52,352 nt of DNA from an uncultured Alphaproteobacteria bacterium (GCA_913053235.1 CAJXFT010000004.1:1-52352); one strand, 5' to 3'; shown: positions 35,670 through 45,231, counted from the first letter of the stretch. Notes: generated by a model not told the origin, from the sequence alone. A program made the numbers and translations.

Positions 35670-36023
35670 TCAACCCGATTGGGGTTGTTGCTCGATACCG
35701 TGCGAGGTCAAAAACTCGGTCAGCTCGCCGGATTCATACATTTCGCGCACGATATCGCAGCCGCCGACGAACTCGCCCTTGACGTAGAGCTGGGGAATCG
35801 TCGGCCAGTCGCTGAAGCTCTTGATGCCCTCGCGCACTTCCGGGTCCTCGAGCACGTCGAAGCCGCTGAATTTGACGCCCATGAGCGAGAGCACCTGCAC
35901 CAGGGTCGCCGAGAAGCCGCATTGCGGAAACACTGGCGTGCCCTTCATGAACAGCACCACATCGCTGTTGTCGATCGCCTGGCGGATGCGTTGGGTCGCG
36001 GGGTTGTCGGTCATCGTATTCAT
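35670..36023 (-). CDS. grxD: Monothiol glutaredoxin Grx4
   Basis: A 117-residue CGFS-type glutaredoxin. [20 protein letters not shown] gives the Fe-S/glutathione cysteine Cys35; [20 protein letters not shown] contains the cis-proline and glutathione-binding stretch. Such proteins hold and pass on [2Fe-2S] clusters together with BolA, encoded directly upstream. The start at 36023 ([11 protein letters not shown]) has GAGGAA 7 bases before it; an internal ATG at 36014 is the alternative. It overlaps nothing but lies 4 bases after bolA and is surely co-transcribed. Confidence 0.94.
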   Translation of the reverse strand: MNTMTDNPATQRIRQAIDNSDVVLFMKGTPVFPQCGFSATLVQVLSLMGVKFSGFDVLEDPEVREGIKSFSDWPTIPQLYVKGEFVGGCDIVREMYESGELTEFLTSHGIEQQPQSG

Positions 36024-36027
36024 CGAT

Positions 36028-36264
36028 TTATTCCTCGGGTAACTCGGTTTTGAGCGCCAGCGCATGGAGTTGATCGCCCATGCGGCCCTTGAGCGCCTTA
36101 TAGACCATCTGATGCTGCTGAACGCGCGATTTCCCCTTGAAGCTGGAAGACAGCACCAGCGCCGAATAGTGATCGCCATCGCCTTTCAAGTCGTCGATGC
36201 GCACTTCGGCGTCGGGGATGCCTTCCTGGATCAAGCGCATGATTTCACCGGATTCCATGGCCAT
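36028..36264 (-). CDS. bolA: BolA family protein
   Basis: A 78-residue BolA/IbaG-like protein: [40 protein letters not shown] and [20 protein letters not shown]. The conserved His in RVQQHQMVY is a candidate Fe-S ligand shared with the Grx partner. The ATG at 36264 follows CGGAGA, which lies inside the 3' end of purL; the purL stop is 5 bases away. It works with GrxD in Fe-S cluster trafficking and iron sensing by analogy with other bacteria and yeast. Confidence 0.92.
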   Translation of the reverse strand: MAMESGEIMRLIQEGIPDAEVRIDDLKGDGDHYSALVLSSSFKGKSRVQQHQMVYKALKGRMGDQLHALALKTELPEE

Positions 36265-36268
36265 TGTC

Positions 36269-38539
36269 TTATTCTCCGGAGTTTGCCGGCCTGTCGGCAG
36301 CTTCCATATATTGCGGCAGCCAGTCTTCATGGGCGTGCCGCAGCTCGTTAAGGGATATGGCATCTGAGGCGCTCAGAGTCAAATTAGCGCCACCACTCAA
36401 CCCTATGGAACTAATGGGTATATTCGCCTTGGCGGCGTCTTCGATGATGGTTTGCGCTGAGCCCTCGGCGGCGCTGACGATATAGCGCGCCTGGTCCTCG
36501 CCGAAAAGCCGCCCCGTGAGCGCCGCGCCGTCATCCGCGAGGTCGATCTCGGCGCCGATTTCGCGTCCTTCGGCGAGCGCGGCGAGCGCCATTTCCGCCA
36601 CCGCCACCAACAGGCCGCCGTCGGAGATATCGTGGCAGGCGCTGACGCGCCCGGCTTCTATCAGTCGGCGCACGAAATCGCCGTTGCGCCGTTCGGCGGC
36701 GAGGTCGACGGGCGGTGGCGGGCCGTCCTCGCGGCCGAGGATTTCACGCGCATAGATCGAGGCGTCGAGATGGCCCCCCGTCTCGCCGATCAGCAATATC
36801 CGCTCGCCCGGCGCGGCGAAGGCGATGCGCGCCATGCGGTCGATATCGCCGATCATGCCGACGCCGCCGATCGCCGGCGTCGGCGGAATCCCGACGCCCT
36901 CGGTTTCGTTGTAGAACGAGACATTGCCCGAGATGACCGGAAAATCGAGCGCCCGGCAGGCTTCGGCCATGCCCTCGATGCAGCCGACGAACTGGCCCAT
37001 CACCTCGGGCCGCTCGGGATTGCCGAAATTGAGGCAGTCGGTGATCGCCAGCGGCGTGGCGCCGACGGCGGTCAGGTTGCGCCACGTCTCGGCGACCGCC
37101 TGGGCGCCGCCGCTCTCGGGATGGGCGGCGCAATAGCGCGGCGTGCAGTCGGTGCTGATGGCGAGGCCCTTATTCGTGCCATGCACCCGCACCACGCCGG
37201 CGTCGCCACCCGGCCTGAGGATCGTATCGGTCATGACCATGTGGTCATATTGCTCCCAGATCCAGCGCTTGGCGCAAAGATCCGGCGCCGCCAGGAGTAT
37301 TCGGAGCGCCGCAAGGGGCGGCGGGCTGTCGTCCGGCACCAATTCGCCGGCGGCGCTCGGCGCCGGTCTCGCGCGGCGCTCATAGGGGCGCTCATAGACC
37401 GGTGCGTCATCGACAAGCGGCGCCACCGGCAGGTCGCCGACGATGTTGTTGCCGCTTTTCAGCACCATGCGGCCGCTATCGGTAATGCACCCGACGATGG
37501 CGAAATCGAGCCCCCATTTTTCGAAAATCTTGCGCGCCGCATCCTCGGAGCCCGGTTTGAGCACCATCAGCATGCGCTCCTGGCTTTCCGACAGCATGAT
37601 CTCGTAAGGCGTCATGCCGGTCTCGCGCACCGGCACGCGGTCGAGGTCGAGCTCGATCCCGGTGCCGCCCTTGCTCACCATCTCCACCGAGGAGCAGGTC
37701 AAGCCCGCCGCGCCCATATCCTGAATGGCGAGGATGGCATCGGTCGCCATCAGCTCGAGGCAGGCTTCGAGCACCAGCTTTTCGGTGAACGGGTCGCCGA
37801 CCTGGACGGTCGGGCGCTTTTCCTCCGTGTCGGCATCGAACTCGGCCGACGCCATGGTGGCGCCGTGAATGCCGTCGCGCCCGGTCTTGGAGCCGACATA
37901 GACCACCGGATGGCCGATATCGGCGGCGGCGGAATAGAAAATGCGCGTCTTGTCGGCGAGGCCGACGGTCATGGCGTTGACCAGGATGTTGCCGTCATAG
38001 GCGCGGTGAAAATTGCATTCGCCGCCGATGGTGGGGATGCCCATGCAATTGCCGTAGCCGCCGATGCCGGCGACGACGCCGGAGACCAGATGGCGGGTCC
38101 GGGGATGCGCCGGATCGCCGAAGCGGAGCGCGTTCATATTGGCGATCGGGCGCGCCCCCATGGTGAACACATCGCGCATGATGCCGCCGACGCCGGTGGC
38201 GGCGCCCTGATAGGGCTCGATGAAGGAGGGATGGTTGTGGCTTTCCATCTTGAAGATCGCCGCCTGGCCGTCGCCGATATCGATCACCCCGGCGTTCTCG
38301 CCGGGGCCGCAAATCACCCAGGCGGCTTCGGTGGGCAGTTTCTTGAGCCAGATACTGGACGATTTGTAGGAGCAATGTTCGCTCCACATGACGGAAAAAA
38401 TGCCGAGCTCGGTGATGTTGGGCGGGCGCCCCATGCGCTTCTCGATGAGCGCGTATTCGGCCTCGCCCAGGCCATGCGCGGCAATCGTCTCGGCGTCCGG
38501 CGCCGCCCTATCGCCGTGGCGACCGCCACCACCACTCAT
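36269..38539 (-). CDS. purL: FGAM synthase large subunit PurL
   Basis: A 756-residue small-type PurL, the ATP-dependent synthetase subunit of formylglycinamidine ribonucleotide synthase (step 4 of purine synthesis). It opens with a short Gly-rich MSGGGG and then [20 protein letters not shown]. Key segments are [49 protein letters not shown] and [13 protein letters not shown], and in the second half [18 protein letters not shown]. It needs PurS and PurQ, which lie directly upstream with ATGA overlaps (36269-39464 operon). The start at 38539 excludes about 217 codons of purQ sequence read in another frame. Confidence 0.95.
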   Translation of the reverse strand: MSGGGGRHGDRAAPDAETIAAHGLGEAEYALIEKRMGRPPNITELGIFSVMWSEHCSYKSSSIWLKKLPTEAAWVICGPGENAGVIDIGDGQAAIFKMESHNHPSFIEPYQGAATGVGGIMRDVFTMGARPIANMNALRFGDPAHPRTRHLVSGVVAGIGGYGNCMGIPTIGGECNFHRAYDGNILVNAMTVGLADKTRIFYSAAADIGHPVVYVGSKTGRDGIHGATMASAEFDADTEEKRPTVQVGDPFTEKLVLEACLELMATDAILAIQDMGAAGLTCSSVEMVSKGGTGIELDLDRVPVRETGMTPYEIMLSESQERMLMVLKPGSEDAARKIFEKWGLDFAIVGCITDSGRMVLKSGNNIVGDLPVAPLVDDAPVYERPYERRARPAPSAAGELVPDDSPPPLAALRILLAAPDLCAKRWIWEQYDHMVMTDTILRPGGDAGVVRVHGTNKGLAISTDCTPRYCAAHPESGGAQAVAETWRNLTAVGATPLAITDCLNFGNPERPEVMGQFVGCIEGMAEACRALDFPVISGNVSFYNETEGVGIPPTPAIGGVGMIGDIDRMARIAFAAPGERILLIGETGGHLDASIYAREILGREDGPPPPVDLAAERRNGDFVRRLIEAGRVSACHDISDGGLLVAVAEMALAALAEGREIGAEIDLADDGAALTGRLFGEDQARYIVSAAEGSAQTIIEDAAKANIPISSIGLSGGANLTLSASDAISLNELRHAHEDWLPQYMEAADRPANSGE

Positions 38540-39225
38540 GCCAGGGCCGCCATCAGGCCGTCGAACATGGCCTTGCCGTGGTCGCCGCCGAGGCGCGCAT
38601 CGGCGAGCCGTTCGGGGTGCGGCATCATGCCGAGTATGCTGCGCTCCCTGTTGAAGATACCGGCGATATTGCGCGCCGATCCGTTGGGGTTGGCGGCGGC
38701 GGACGGTGTCCCTTGCGCATCGCAATAGCGGAAGGCGATGAGGTTTTCCTCTTCCAACGCGTCCAATTCCGCGGCGGCGGCGAAATAATTGCCGTCGCGG
38801 TGGGCGATCGGCATGCGCACGATGGCGCCGGGCGCATAATTTCGCGTGAACGGGCTGTCCGCCGAATCCACCCTGAGGAGGACATCCTTGCAGACGAATT
38901 TGAGCGAGGCGTTGGGCATCAGAACTCCCGGCAGCAGCCCTGCCTCGGCGGCGATCTGGAAGCCGTTGCAGATCGCCAGGAGCCGGGTGCCGCGCCTGGC
39001 CTGGGCGATGACGGCGCGCATGATCGGCGAATTGGCCGCCATCGCGCCCGAGCGTAAGTAGTCGCCGTAGGAGAAGCCGCCGGGGAGGACGATCAAATCG
39101 CAATCGGGCAGGGCGCCGTCGCCGTGCCACACCATCGCCGGCGCCGTGCCGATCGAGGCCTCGAGAGCGACCTTGACGTCGCGGTCGCAATTGGAGCCGG
39201 GAAAAACGATGACGGCGGCTTTCAT
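38536..39225 (-). CDS. purQ: FGAM synthase glutaminase subunit PurQ
   Basis: A 229-residue class I glutamine amidotransferase supplying ammonia to PurL. The start [20 protein letters not shown] is diagnostic. The nucleophile is Cys86 in [15 protein letters not shown], and the His-Glu pair lies near the C-terminus in [14 protein letters not shown]. The start overlaps the purS stop by 4 bases and the stop overlaps the purL start by 4, showing strict coupling of the three subunits. Confidence 0.96.
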   Translation of the reverse strand: MKAAVIVFPGSNCDRDVKVALEASIGTAPAMVWHGDGALPDCDLIVLPGGFSYGDYLRSGAMAANSPIMRAVIAQARRGTRLLAICNGFQIAAEAGLLPGVLMPNASLKFVCKDVLLRVDSADSPFTRNYAPGAIVRMPIAHRDGNYFAAAAELDALEEENLIAFRYCDAQGTPSAAANPNGSARNIAGIFNRERSILGMMPHPERLADARLGGDHGKAMFDGLMAALA

Positions 39226-39464
39226 GTCTCCAAATCGATGGTGTAGTTCTCGATCACGGTATTGGCGAGCAGCTTATCGCACATCCGGGTGAGCTGCTCG
39301 CCCGCTTTCGCGGCGTCGCTTTCGCCGATATCGAGCTCGATATATTTGCCCTGGCGGACATTCTCGACGCCTTCGAAGCCGAGCGCGCCGAGCGAGGATT
39401 GGATCGCCTTGCCCTGCGGGTCGAGGACGCCCGGTTTCAGGGTGATGTGAATTTTGGCTTTCAT
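39222..39464 (-). CDS. purS: FGAM synthase subunit PurS
   Basis: An 80-residue protein starting [20 protein letters not shown] with [17 protein letters not shown] and the C-terminal [15 protein letters not shown]. PurS dimers bridge PurL and PurQ in the synthase complex and may gate ammonia transfer. The ATG follows GAAGAG. It lies 40 bases after the purC stop on the same strand, so purC-purS-purQ-purL form one operon. Confidence 0.95.
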   Translation of the reverse strand: MKAKIHITLKPGVLDPQGKAIQSSLGALGFEGVENVRQGKYIELDIGESDAAKAGEQLTRMCDKLLANTVIENYTIDLET

Positions 39465-39504
39465 CTCTTCGCTTCGGCCCGGCGTTGACCAATGTTATTA
39501 GGCG

Positions 39505-40269
39505 TTAACTGGCGTGGCTGCGGCCATGCATATCGACGACATCCGATTGCGGCAGGATGCCCAACCTGCGGGCGACCTCCTGATAAGCCTCGGCGGCCTC
39601 GCTCAGGCTGAGCCGCGCGCGGTCGCTGTCGAGCCGCTCGTCGGTTTCGAGGTCCCACAGGCGGCAGGAATCGGGGCTGATTTCATCGGCCAGAACGATG
39701 CGCAGTTCCTCGCCCTGCCACAGACGGCCGAATTCGAGGCGGAAATCGACGAGACGGATGCCGGTGCCGTAAAACAGACCCGACAGGAAATCGTTGACCC
39801 TGAGCGCCATCGAAAGCATGTCGTCAAGCTCCTGCGGCATGGCCCAGCCGAAGGCGGTGATATGCTCCTCCGAAATCATCGGATCGCCGAGCTCGTCGCT
39901 CTTGTAATAATATTCGACGATCGAGCGCGGCAACGCGGTGCCTTCCTCCATCCCCAGCCGCTTGGCCAGGGAACCGGCGACGATGTTGCGCACCACCACC
40001 TGCACCGGAATGATTTCGACCTCGCGGATCAACTGCTCGCGCATGTTGAGGCGGCGCACCAGATGGGTCGGCACGCCGATCTCGGCGAGGCGGGTCATCA
40101 AATGCTCCGAAATGCGGTTGTTGAGCACGCCCTTACCGGTGATCGTCGCGGTTTCGCCGCTGGCGTCGCGGTTGGCGTCGTCCTTGAAATATTGCACAAG
40201 GGTGCCGGGCTCGGTGCCCTCGTAGATCACCTTGGCCTTGCCTTCGTAAATACGCCTGCGACGGGACAT
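39505..40269 (-). CDS. purC: SAICAR synthetase
   Basis: A 254-residue phosphoribosylaminoimidazole-succinocarboxamide synthase (purine step 8). It starts [20 protein letters not shown], and contains [47 protein letters not shown] and the nucleotide-binding VDFRLEFGR and [14 protein letters not shown]. The ATG at 40269 has a strong GGAGGT; the open frame extends upstream to 40338 without conservation. It is the first gene of the purine operon. The 169-base gap upstream, before the NRDE gene, shows no clear promoter by eye. Confidence 0.96.
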   Translation of the reverse strand: MSRRRRIYEGKAKVIYEGTEPGTLVQYFKDDANRDASGETATITGKGVLNNRISEHLMTRLAEIGVPTHLVRRLNMREQLIREVEIIPVQVVVRNIVAGSLAKRLGMEEGTALPRSIVEYYYKSDELGDPMISEEHITAFGWAMPQELDDMLSMALRVNDFLSGLFYGTGIRLVDFRLEFGRLWQGEELRIVLADEISPDSCRLWDLETDERLDSDRARLSLSEAAEAYQEVARRLGILPQSDVVDMHGRSHAS

Positions 40270-40438
40270 CGCCGGACCTCCGCAACGGAGAGAATCGTGA
40301 AACCCGCGGGCACCGCGCCACGGGCCGCGCCTCGTCATCGGGACGCGCTGGCCAAGACCTTAATCAAAGAGTCCGGGCAAAACAATTCTCACCCCTTGCC
40401 TTCGCGCCGGGTTCGTATGGATGGCGCGCCGACGGGGC

Positions 40439-41191
40439 CTAAGCCTCTATAATAGAAAAGGAAAAATCGGAGGGCGGCCCCGCCGCGAAACGCCAAACCG
40501 GGCGCCGGGGTGGCGATGAGGCGGCCGGCAGCGCGATCAGCGAGGCGTTCACGGTGCCGAATCCGAGGTCCGTCACGACGCACATCGCGGCCTCCGCCGA
40601 ATCGCTCTTTTCATCTTTTTCTTTGCTTGCTAAGAGTTTTTCCCATGACTGCCAGTCGTGGCGCTCCGGGTCGGGCGCGGCGGCGCTCTCGAAACGCGGC
40701 AAATGGCGCCGCACGCGGGGCGAATCGGGAGAATTTCTGTCATGCGCGGTAAACATCGAATGGCCCGGCGGAATGGCTTCGCAATGGATCGCCGCGGCGC
40801 CGTCATGGCGCAGCCAGAAAGCGCCGCTATTGTCGGCCAGCACCAGGTTGAAGGAGCGGTAGGCGCCGCCGTCAAGGGCGATGAGCGCTTGCGCCGCCGC
40901 CGCCGCGTCGCTGTGATCGAGCGCATCCAGCACCAATTCGCCGCGCGTGCGCATGTCTTCGCTCGGGCCGAGCGAGCCGACCCGGTTCAAAATTCCGGCG
41001 GCGACGCCGTGATCGTTGACGCCGAGCCAGCTTCCGCCCGCCAATTCGTCGCGCCCGGCGACCACTTCCGGGCGGTCCGGCCAATGGCGCGCCGGGTTTG
41101 ACCAGGCGCGGTCGAGCATTTCATCGCGGTTGGCGGCGATGAGCACCGGCCAGTCATGGCCGGGACGATAAAGAATCACCAGGGTGCACAT
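40439..41191 (-). CDS. NRDE/TANGO2 family protein
   Basis: A 250-residue protein beginning MCTLVILYRPGHDWPVLIAANRDE. The MC start, with Cys2 as a possible N-terminal nucleophile, and the NRDE motif define the family. Other conserved parts are GRDELAGGSWLGVNDHGVAA and RSFNLVLADN. The animal relative TANGO2 has been linked to heme and lipid handling; the bacterial role is unknown. Much open frame lies upstream of the ATG at 41191, but the family N-terminus fixes the start. It diverges from the zeta-subunit gene across 249 bases, in which I see no confident regulatory site. Confidence 0.86.
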   Translation of the reverse strand: MCTLVILYRPGHDWPVLIAANRDEMLDRAWSNPARHWPDRPEVVAGRDELAGGSWLGVNDHGVAAGILNRVGSLGPSEDMRTRGELVLDALDHSDAAAAAQALIALDGGAYRSFNLVLADNSGAFWLRHDGAAAIHCEAIPPGHSMFTAHDRNSPDSPRVRRHLPRFESAAAPDPERHDWQSWEKLLASKEKDEKSDSAEAAMCVVTDLGFGTVNASLIALPAASSPPRRPVWRFAAGPPSDFSFSIIEA

Positions 41192-41440
41192 GATGAATTT
41201 CGCATCTCCCTGACGGTGAATCGGCGCGCGCTTGGGCGCCTCGGTGCCTGCGACGGAATTACCCAGTTTACAAAGCGGCTGACAGGTTTCATATAGAGGC
41301 CAAGGGTCTTTTATGGCGGCACCCCTCGCTGATCGGCGAACGGCGCTCGTTGCCGACGAAACATAGACCACAAGACGCCCCTTTGGCACAATGGACGGGC
41401 GCTCGGGGGCGCCGGATAACAGAAACAAGGAGCCGAGGGA

Positions 41441-41764
41441 ATGAACAACGGATTTGAAAAACGGAAATCGGCGGCGGAAGCCAAGTTCAAGCATAACGAG
41501 GAATTCAAATTCAAAGTCACGGCACGGCGCAACAAACTGCTCGGCCTGTGGGCGGCGAATCTGATGAATATCACCGGCGCCGACGCCGACGCCTACGCCA
41601 AACAGGTCGTGGTATCGGATTTCGAGGAGCCCGGCGATGACGATGTGTTGCGCAAGGTGTTGGGCGATCTTCAGGCCAACGGCCGCAGCGAGGACGAAGC
41701 CGAAGTCCGCCGCAATATGGACCGGCTTCTCGATCAGGCGGCGGAACAATTGTCGGAGGAATAG
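41441..41764 (+). CDS. ATPase inhibitor subunit zeta (DUF1476)
   Basis: A 107-residue helical protein matching DUF1476, identified in Paracoccus as the zeta subunit that inhibits rotation of the F1FO-ATPase in the hydrolytic direction. Diagnostic segments are GFEKRKSAAEAKFKHNEEFK, ARRNKLLGLWAANLM, and ADAYAKQVVVSDFEEPGDDD with the four-helix C-terminal domain. The N-terminal helix is the inhibitory part. AAGGAGCCGAGGGA precedes the ATG. This family is limited to alphaproteobacteria and often lies beside purC, as here. Confidence 0.92.
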   Translation: MNNGFEKRKSAAEAKFKHNEEFKFKVTARRNKLLGLWAANLMNITGADADAYAKQVVVSDFEEPGDDDVLRKVLGDLQANGRSEDEAEVRRNMDRLLDQAAEQLSEE

Positions 41765-41791
41765 GGCGGCCGCGGGCGAAACGGCAAACGA

Positions 41792-41815
41792 GCTAATTTC
41801 ACTAAAATAATTAGC
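41792..41815. promoter_or_regulatory. AT-rich inverted repeat upstream of the ThDP gene pair
   Basis: GCTAATT (41792-41798) and AATTAGC (41809-41815) form a perfect 7-bp inverted repeat with 10 bases between, in an AT-rich patch ending 13 bases before the ATG at 41829. It could be an operator overlapping the promoter. No Shine-Dalgarno sequence lies between it and the ATG, so the gene may be leaderless or weakly translated. Confidence 0.35.
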
Positions 41816-41828
41816 ATGATAATTAAAT

Positions 41829-42368
41829 ATGGTTGATTCTCCGCGGGATTGGGGTCATGGCGCCCATGCGGCGCTGTCACAGGCCGGTATACGGCAGATT
41901 CCCTATGTGCCCGACGGCGGCCTGGACACGCTTTTGCAGCTCTGCGCGGAGGATGATTCGATGCGCCCGGTGCTGCTCTCTTCCGAACAGGAAGGAATCG
42001 GTGTCGCCGCCGGCGCCTGGCTCGGCGGCGCGCGCGCGGCACTGCTGATGCAGTCGAGCGGCGTCGGCAATTGCATCCAGGCGCTCTCGCTGGTGCGCAC
42101 CTGCCGCTTGCCGCTCTTAATGATCGTCACCATGCGCGGCGAATGGCACGAGTTCAATCCGTGGCAATTGCCGATGGGGCAAAGCGCGGCGGCGCATCTC
42201 GAGCGATGCGGTGTCGTCGTGCATCGGGTTGAAGATGCGAATGCGGCGGGCGAAATGGTGGCCGGCGCGGCGGCGTTCGCCTTCGAGACCATGAGCGCGG
42301 TCGCCGTTCTGATCGCCCAGCGCGTCATCGGCGTCAAAAGTTTTTCCGAGCCGGGGCAAAATGGCTGA
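41829..42368 (+). CDS. ThDP-binding subunit, sulfopyruvate decarboxylase alpha-like
   Basis: A 179-residue protein like ComD, the alpha subunit of split sulfopyruvate decarboxylase, and like the N-terminal half of phosphonopyruvate decarboxylase. PYVPDGGLDTLLQLC is followed by SSEQEGIGVAAGAWLGGAR, which carries the ThDP-activating glutamate, then MQSSGVGNCIQALSL and MIVTMRGEWHEFNPWQLPMG. The beta-like subunit follows with an 8-base overlap, so the pair forms one enzyme. The 2-keto acid used is unknown: sulfopyruvate, phosphonopyruvate or another. No xsc, pta, comABC or phosphonate genes are nearby to decide. Confidence 0.85.
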   Translation: MVDSPRDWGHGAHAALSQAGIRQIPYVPDGGLDTLLQLCAEDDSMRPVLLSSEQEGIGVAAGAWLGGARAALLMQSSGVGNCIQALSLVRTCRLPLLMIVTMRGEWHEFNPWQLPMGQSAAAHLERCGVVVHRVEDANAAGEMVAGAAAFAFETMSAVAVLIAQRVIGVKSFSEPGQNG

Positions 42369-42963
42369 GCGTCCCGATACCGAGCTCGGCCGGCGCGATG
42401 TCGTCGCCGCCATACTGGCGTGCCGCGGCGAGGCGCTGGTCATCGGCGGCCTCGGCTCACCGGCGTGGGATTGCGCCGCGGTCGAAAACAACCCGCTCGA
42501 TTTCCTGCTCTGGGGCGCGATGGGAAACGCCGCCTCGATCGGCCTCGGCCTCGCTCTGGCGCAGCCGCGACGGCGGGTCCTCGTCATCACCGGCGACGGC
42601 GATCTGACCATGGGCCTGGGCAGCCTCGCCACCATCGCCACCCAGCGCCCGGCCAACCTCGCCCTCGCCGTGCTCGACAATGAGCGCCACGGCGAGACCG
42701 GCATGCAGCGCAGCCACACATCGCACCATGTCGATCTCGCCGGCGTGGCGGAAGCTTGTGGCTTCGTCGAAACCTGCCTCGTGCGCGACCCGGCCGGCCT
42801 CGATGCCGCGCTGCCGCTCATTGTTGAGGCGCCCGGGCCGGTCGCCGCGATCATCAAGGTCAAGGCCGAGAAATTGCCGCGCGTCCTGCCGCCGCGCGAC
42901 GGCGCCTATCTGAAGGACCGGTTTCGCACGGCGCTCCTCGGTGAAGAAGCGGCGCTGGAATAA
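42361..42963 (+). CDS. ThDP-binding subunit, sulfopyruvate decarboxylase beta-like
   Basis: A 200-residue partner of the preceding gene, like ComE and the C-terminal half of phosphonopyruvate decarboxylase. The diphosphate/Mg motif runs from GDGDLTMGLGSLATIA to AVLDNERHGETG. FLLWGAMGNAASIGLGLALA precedes it, and SHHVDLAGVAEACGF follows. A final basic/acidic tail (LPPRDGAYLKDRFRTALLG) lacks special features. It overlaps the alpha-like gene by 8 bases and ends just before a set of hairpins at 42966-43077. Reaction: ThDP-dependent decarboxylation of a 2-keto acid, substrate not determined. Confidence 0.85.
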   Translation: MAERPDTELGRRDVVAAILACRGEALVIGGLGSPAWDCAAVENNPLDFLLWGAMGNAASIGLGLALAQPRRRVLVITGDGDLTMGLGSLATIATQRPANLALAVLDNERHGETGMQRSHTSHHVDLAGVAEACGFVETCLVRDPAGLDAALPLIVEAPGPVAAIIKVKAEKLPRVLPPRDGAYLKDRFRTALLGEEAALE

Positions 42964-42965
42964 GT

Positions 42966-43077
42966 CCCTCTTCCCCGAGGGGAAGAGGGATTAGGGAGAA
43001 GGGGCAAACTTAGCGCGCGGAGCGCGCTTTGCTCCCCCCTCCAACCCAAACCCTTCCTCCCCGCCGGGGAGGAAGGG
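42966..43077. repeat. Cluster of three intergenic hairpins
   Basis: Three perfect hairpins lie in the gap between the convergent ThDP-beta and SDR genes. The first is 11 bp (42966-42976 with 42979-42989), the second 6 bp (43013-43018 with 43022-43027) and the third 12 bp (43051-43062 with 43066-43077). The outer two are C/G-rich pyrimidine-purine stems of related sequence, and the first shares an 11-base arm with the hairpin at 35264. This looks like a REP/BIME-type dispersed element that also ends both transcripts. Confidence 0.7.
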
Positions 43078-43102
43078 CCTATTCGGAAGAGTTTCCTAAT
43101 TC

Positions 43103-43861
43103 CTAATAGCGCCCCACTGTCAGCCCGCCATCCACAATGATCGTTTGGCCGGTCATGTAGCGGGCGCCGTCGGAACAGAGGAACAAAATAACGTCGGCGA
43201 TGTCCTCGGGCTCGCCGTAGCGCCCGAGTGGGACATATTTCGCCGCCGCCTCGAGCCCCGGCATGCCGACCGAATGCACGGTCGAGAGCGCCTGGGCGGT
43301 CTTGATGAAGCCGGGCGCGAGGCCGTTGATGCGCACGCCGTCGGTGCCCAAATCGCAGGCCAGGCCGCGCACCAGCCCGACGACGCCGGATTTGGCGGCG
43401 TTATACTGCACATGATCGTGCCAGCCATAGGTCGTGCCCATCACCGAGGAGAGGGCGACGATGGCGCCCCGACCCTCTGCCCGCATGGCCGGCGAGGCGG
43501 CGCGGCAGAGGCGAAAGACACCGCTCAAATCGACGTCCAGCGTATGCGCCCATTTCTCGTCGCTCATGTCATCCAGCAATACCTTATGCGCGATACCGGC
43601 ATTGGCGACCACCGCATCGAGGGCGCCGGTGGCGGCTTCCGCTGCCTTGACGGCGGCATTTACATTACCCGTATCGGTGACATCGACATGATGAAACGCC
43701 GCCGTGCCGCCCGCCGCCTCGATGGCGCTCACCGTCTCCGCACCCTCCTTGTCGAGCACATCGGTGACATAGACGTGATAGCCCGCCGCGGCGAAGGCGA
43801 GGGCCGAGCAATGGCCGATGCCGATACCGGCGCCGGTGATGAGGACGGTGGGCTTGCTCAT
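43103..43861 (-). CDS. Short-chain dehydrogenase/reductase
   Basis: A 252-residue classical SDR. The cofactor loop is LITGAGIGIGHCSALAF, with Asp in YVTDVLD pointing to NAD rather than NADP. VANAG is the structural motif. The active site comprises the serine in ALSSVMG and YNAAK. The C-terminal GEPEDIADVILFLCSDGARY and GQTIIVDGG are typical of 3-oxoacyl-ACP reductase-like and sugar/alcohol dehydrogenases. The substrate cannot be told. Its ATG overlaps the purB stop by 4 bases (ATGA), so it is the last gene of hyuA-hyuB-racemase-purB-SDR. Confidence 0.88.
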   Translation of the reverse strand: MSKPTVLITGAGIGIGHCSALAFAAAGYHVYVTDVLDKEGAETVSAIEAAGGTAAFHHVDVTDTGNVNAAVKAAEAATGALDAVVANAGIAHKVLLDDMSDEKWAHTLDVDLSGVFRLCRAASPAMRAEGRGAIVALSSVMGTTYGWHDHVQYNAAKSGVVGLVRGLACDLGTDGVRINGLAPGFIKTAQALSTVHSVGMPGLEAAAKYVPLGRYGEPEDIADVILFLCSDGARYMTGQTIIVDGGLTVGRY

Positions 43862-45231
43862 TTTTTTGTTCCTTTGGTGATCCCGCGAATTACTCGGCGC
43901 GGCTTTTTTGTTTTTCTTCCGGCGCCGAATACGCGCTCGAAGACAGTGTCGACATGAACGAGATAAGGCGCCGGGTCGAAGCAGGCCGAGAGCTCCTCCC
44001 GGCTTAATCTTATGCTGACGGCTTCATCCGCCCACAGGCGTTCCTCAAAACTGCCGCTCTCCTTCCACACCTGCATGGCATTCGTTTGCACGATGCGGTA
44101 AGCGTCCTCGCGCGAAATGCCGGCCTGAATGAGGGTGAGCAGAACGCGCTGGCTGTAGACCAGACCGCCCTGGCTCTCCAGATTCGCCCGCATGGCCTTT
44201 GGGTAGACGATGAGATTCTCCACCACGCCGGCGAGGCGGGCGAGGGCGAAATCAAGCGCGATGGTGGCGTCGGGGGCGAACACGCGCTCGGCCGAGGAGT
44301 GCGAGATGTCGCGCTCATGCCAGAGCGCGACATTTTCCAGCGCCGGGGTGACGGCGGCGCGCACGATACGCGCCAGGCCGGTCAGGTTTTCAGTGAGGAT
44401 CGGGTTGCGCTTGTGCGGCATCGCCGAGGAGCCCTTCTGGCCGGGGGCGAAAAATTCCTCCGCCTCGCGCACTTCCGAGCGCTGTAAATGGCGGATCTCG
44501 ACGGCGAGGCGCTCGAGCGAACCGGCGATAACGCCGAGGCATGAGAAATAGGCGGCGTAGCGGTCGCGCGGAATGACCTGGCTGGAAACCGGCTCCGGTC
44601 TGAGGCCGAGGCGCTTGGCGACATGCGCCTCGACGCGGGGATCGACCGAGGCGAAGGTGCCGACGGGGCCGGAAATGGCGCAGGTGGCGATTTCATGACG
44701 CGCCATCGCCATGCGCTCGCGCGCCCTTTCGAACTCGGCGTAATGGCCGGCGAGCTTGAGGCCGAAGCTGGTCGGCTCGGCATGGATGCCATGGCTGCGC
44801 CCGACGCAAAGCGTTTTCTTGTGCTGTTTGGCGCGCCGCTTGAGCGCCTTCAGCACGGCGTCGAGATCGACGAGCAGCAGGTCCGAGGCCTGGCAGAGCT
44901 GCACCGCCAGGCAGGTATCGAGCACATCCGAGGAGGTCAGCCCCTGGTGGATGAAGCGCGAATGCGGGCCGACATGCTTGGCAAGGTTGGTGAGGAAGGC
45001 GATGACGTCATGGCGGGTCTCGCGCTCGATCTTGTCGATCGCCTTGGCGTCGGTGATCTTGGCGAGATGGTTTTTCGCCGCTTTCTTCAGCGCCGCCAGC
45101 GCCGTCTTCGGCGCGATTCCGATTTCGACCTGCTTCTCCAGGGCGTAAAGTTCGATATCGAGCCAAATGCGAAAGCGGTTCTCGGGCTCCCAGATGGCGG
45201 CCATTTCCGCCCGGCTGTAGCGTGGAATCAT
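43858..45231 (-). CDS. purB: Adenylosuccinate lyase
   Basis: A 457-residue fumarase/aspartase superfamily enzyme catalysing two fumarate-releasing steps of purine synthesis. It starts MIPRYSRAEMAAIWEPENRF as in alphaproteobacterial PurB, has HQGLTSSDVLDT and GRSHGIHAEP, and the signature loop GQKGSSAMPHKRNPILTENL with the catalytic serine. The last 20 residues are unusually basic (RKTKKPRRVIRGITKGTKK). It lies 27 bases downstream of the hydantoin-racemase-like gene and overlaps the SDR gene. The purine operon itself is 5 kb away on the same strand. Confidence 0.95.
   Translation of the reverse strand: MIPRYSRAEMAAIWEPENRFRIWLDIELYALEKQVEIGIAPKTALAALKKAAKNHLAKITDAKAIDKIERETRHDVIAFLTNLAKHVGPHSRFIHQGLTSSDVLDTCLAVQLCQASDLLLVDLDAVLKALKRRAKQHKKTLCVGRSHGIHAEPTSFGLKLAGHYAEFERARERMAMARHEIATCAISGPVGTFASVDPRVEAHVAKRLGLRPEPVSSQVIPRDRYAAYFSCLGVIAGSLERLAVEIRHLQRSEVREAEEFFAPGQKGSSAMPHKRNPILTENLTGLARIVRAAVTPALENVALWHERDISHSSAERVFAPDATIALDFALARLAGVVENLIVYPKAMRANLESQGGLVYSQRVLLTLIQAGISREDAYRIVQTNAMQVWKESGSFEERLWADEAVSIRLSREELSACFDPAPYLVHVDTVFERVFGAGRKTKKPRRVIRGITKGTKK

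Noticed and set aside
36632-38728. 698-codon open frame antisense to purL
   Set aside because: The composition is typical of an antisense shadow and there is no domain. The purL-purQ-purS operon explains the region fully.
36264-41764. purine-Fe-S gene neighbourhood as a novel cluster
   Set aside because: purC-purS-purQ-purL with bolA, grxD and the zeta-subunit gene is a common alphaproteobacterial order.
43858-45231. purB as a specialised lyase of the hydantoin pathway
   Set aside because: The N-terminus, the GSSAMPHKRNP signature and full length match adenylosuccinate lyase, and no second purB is in the window.
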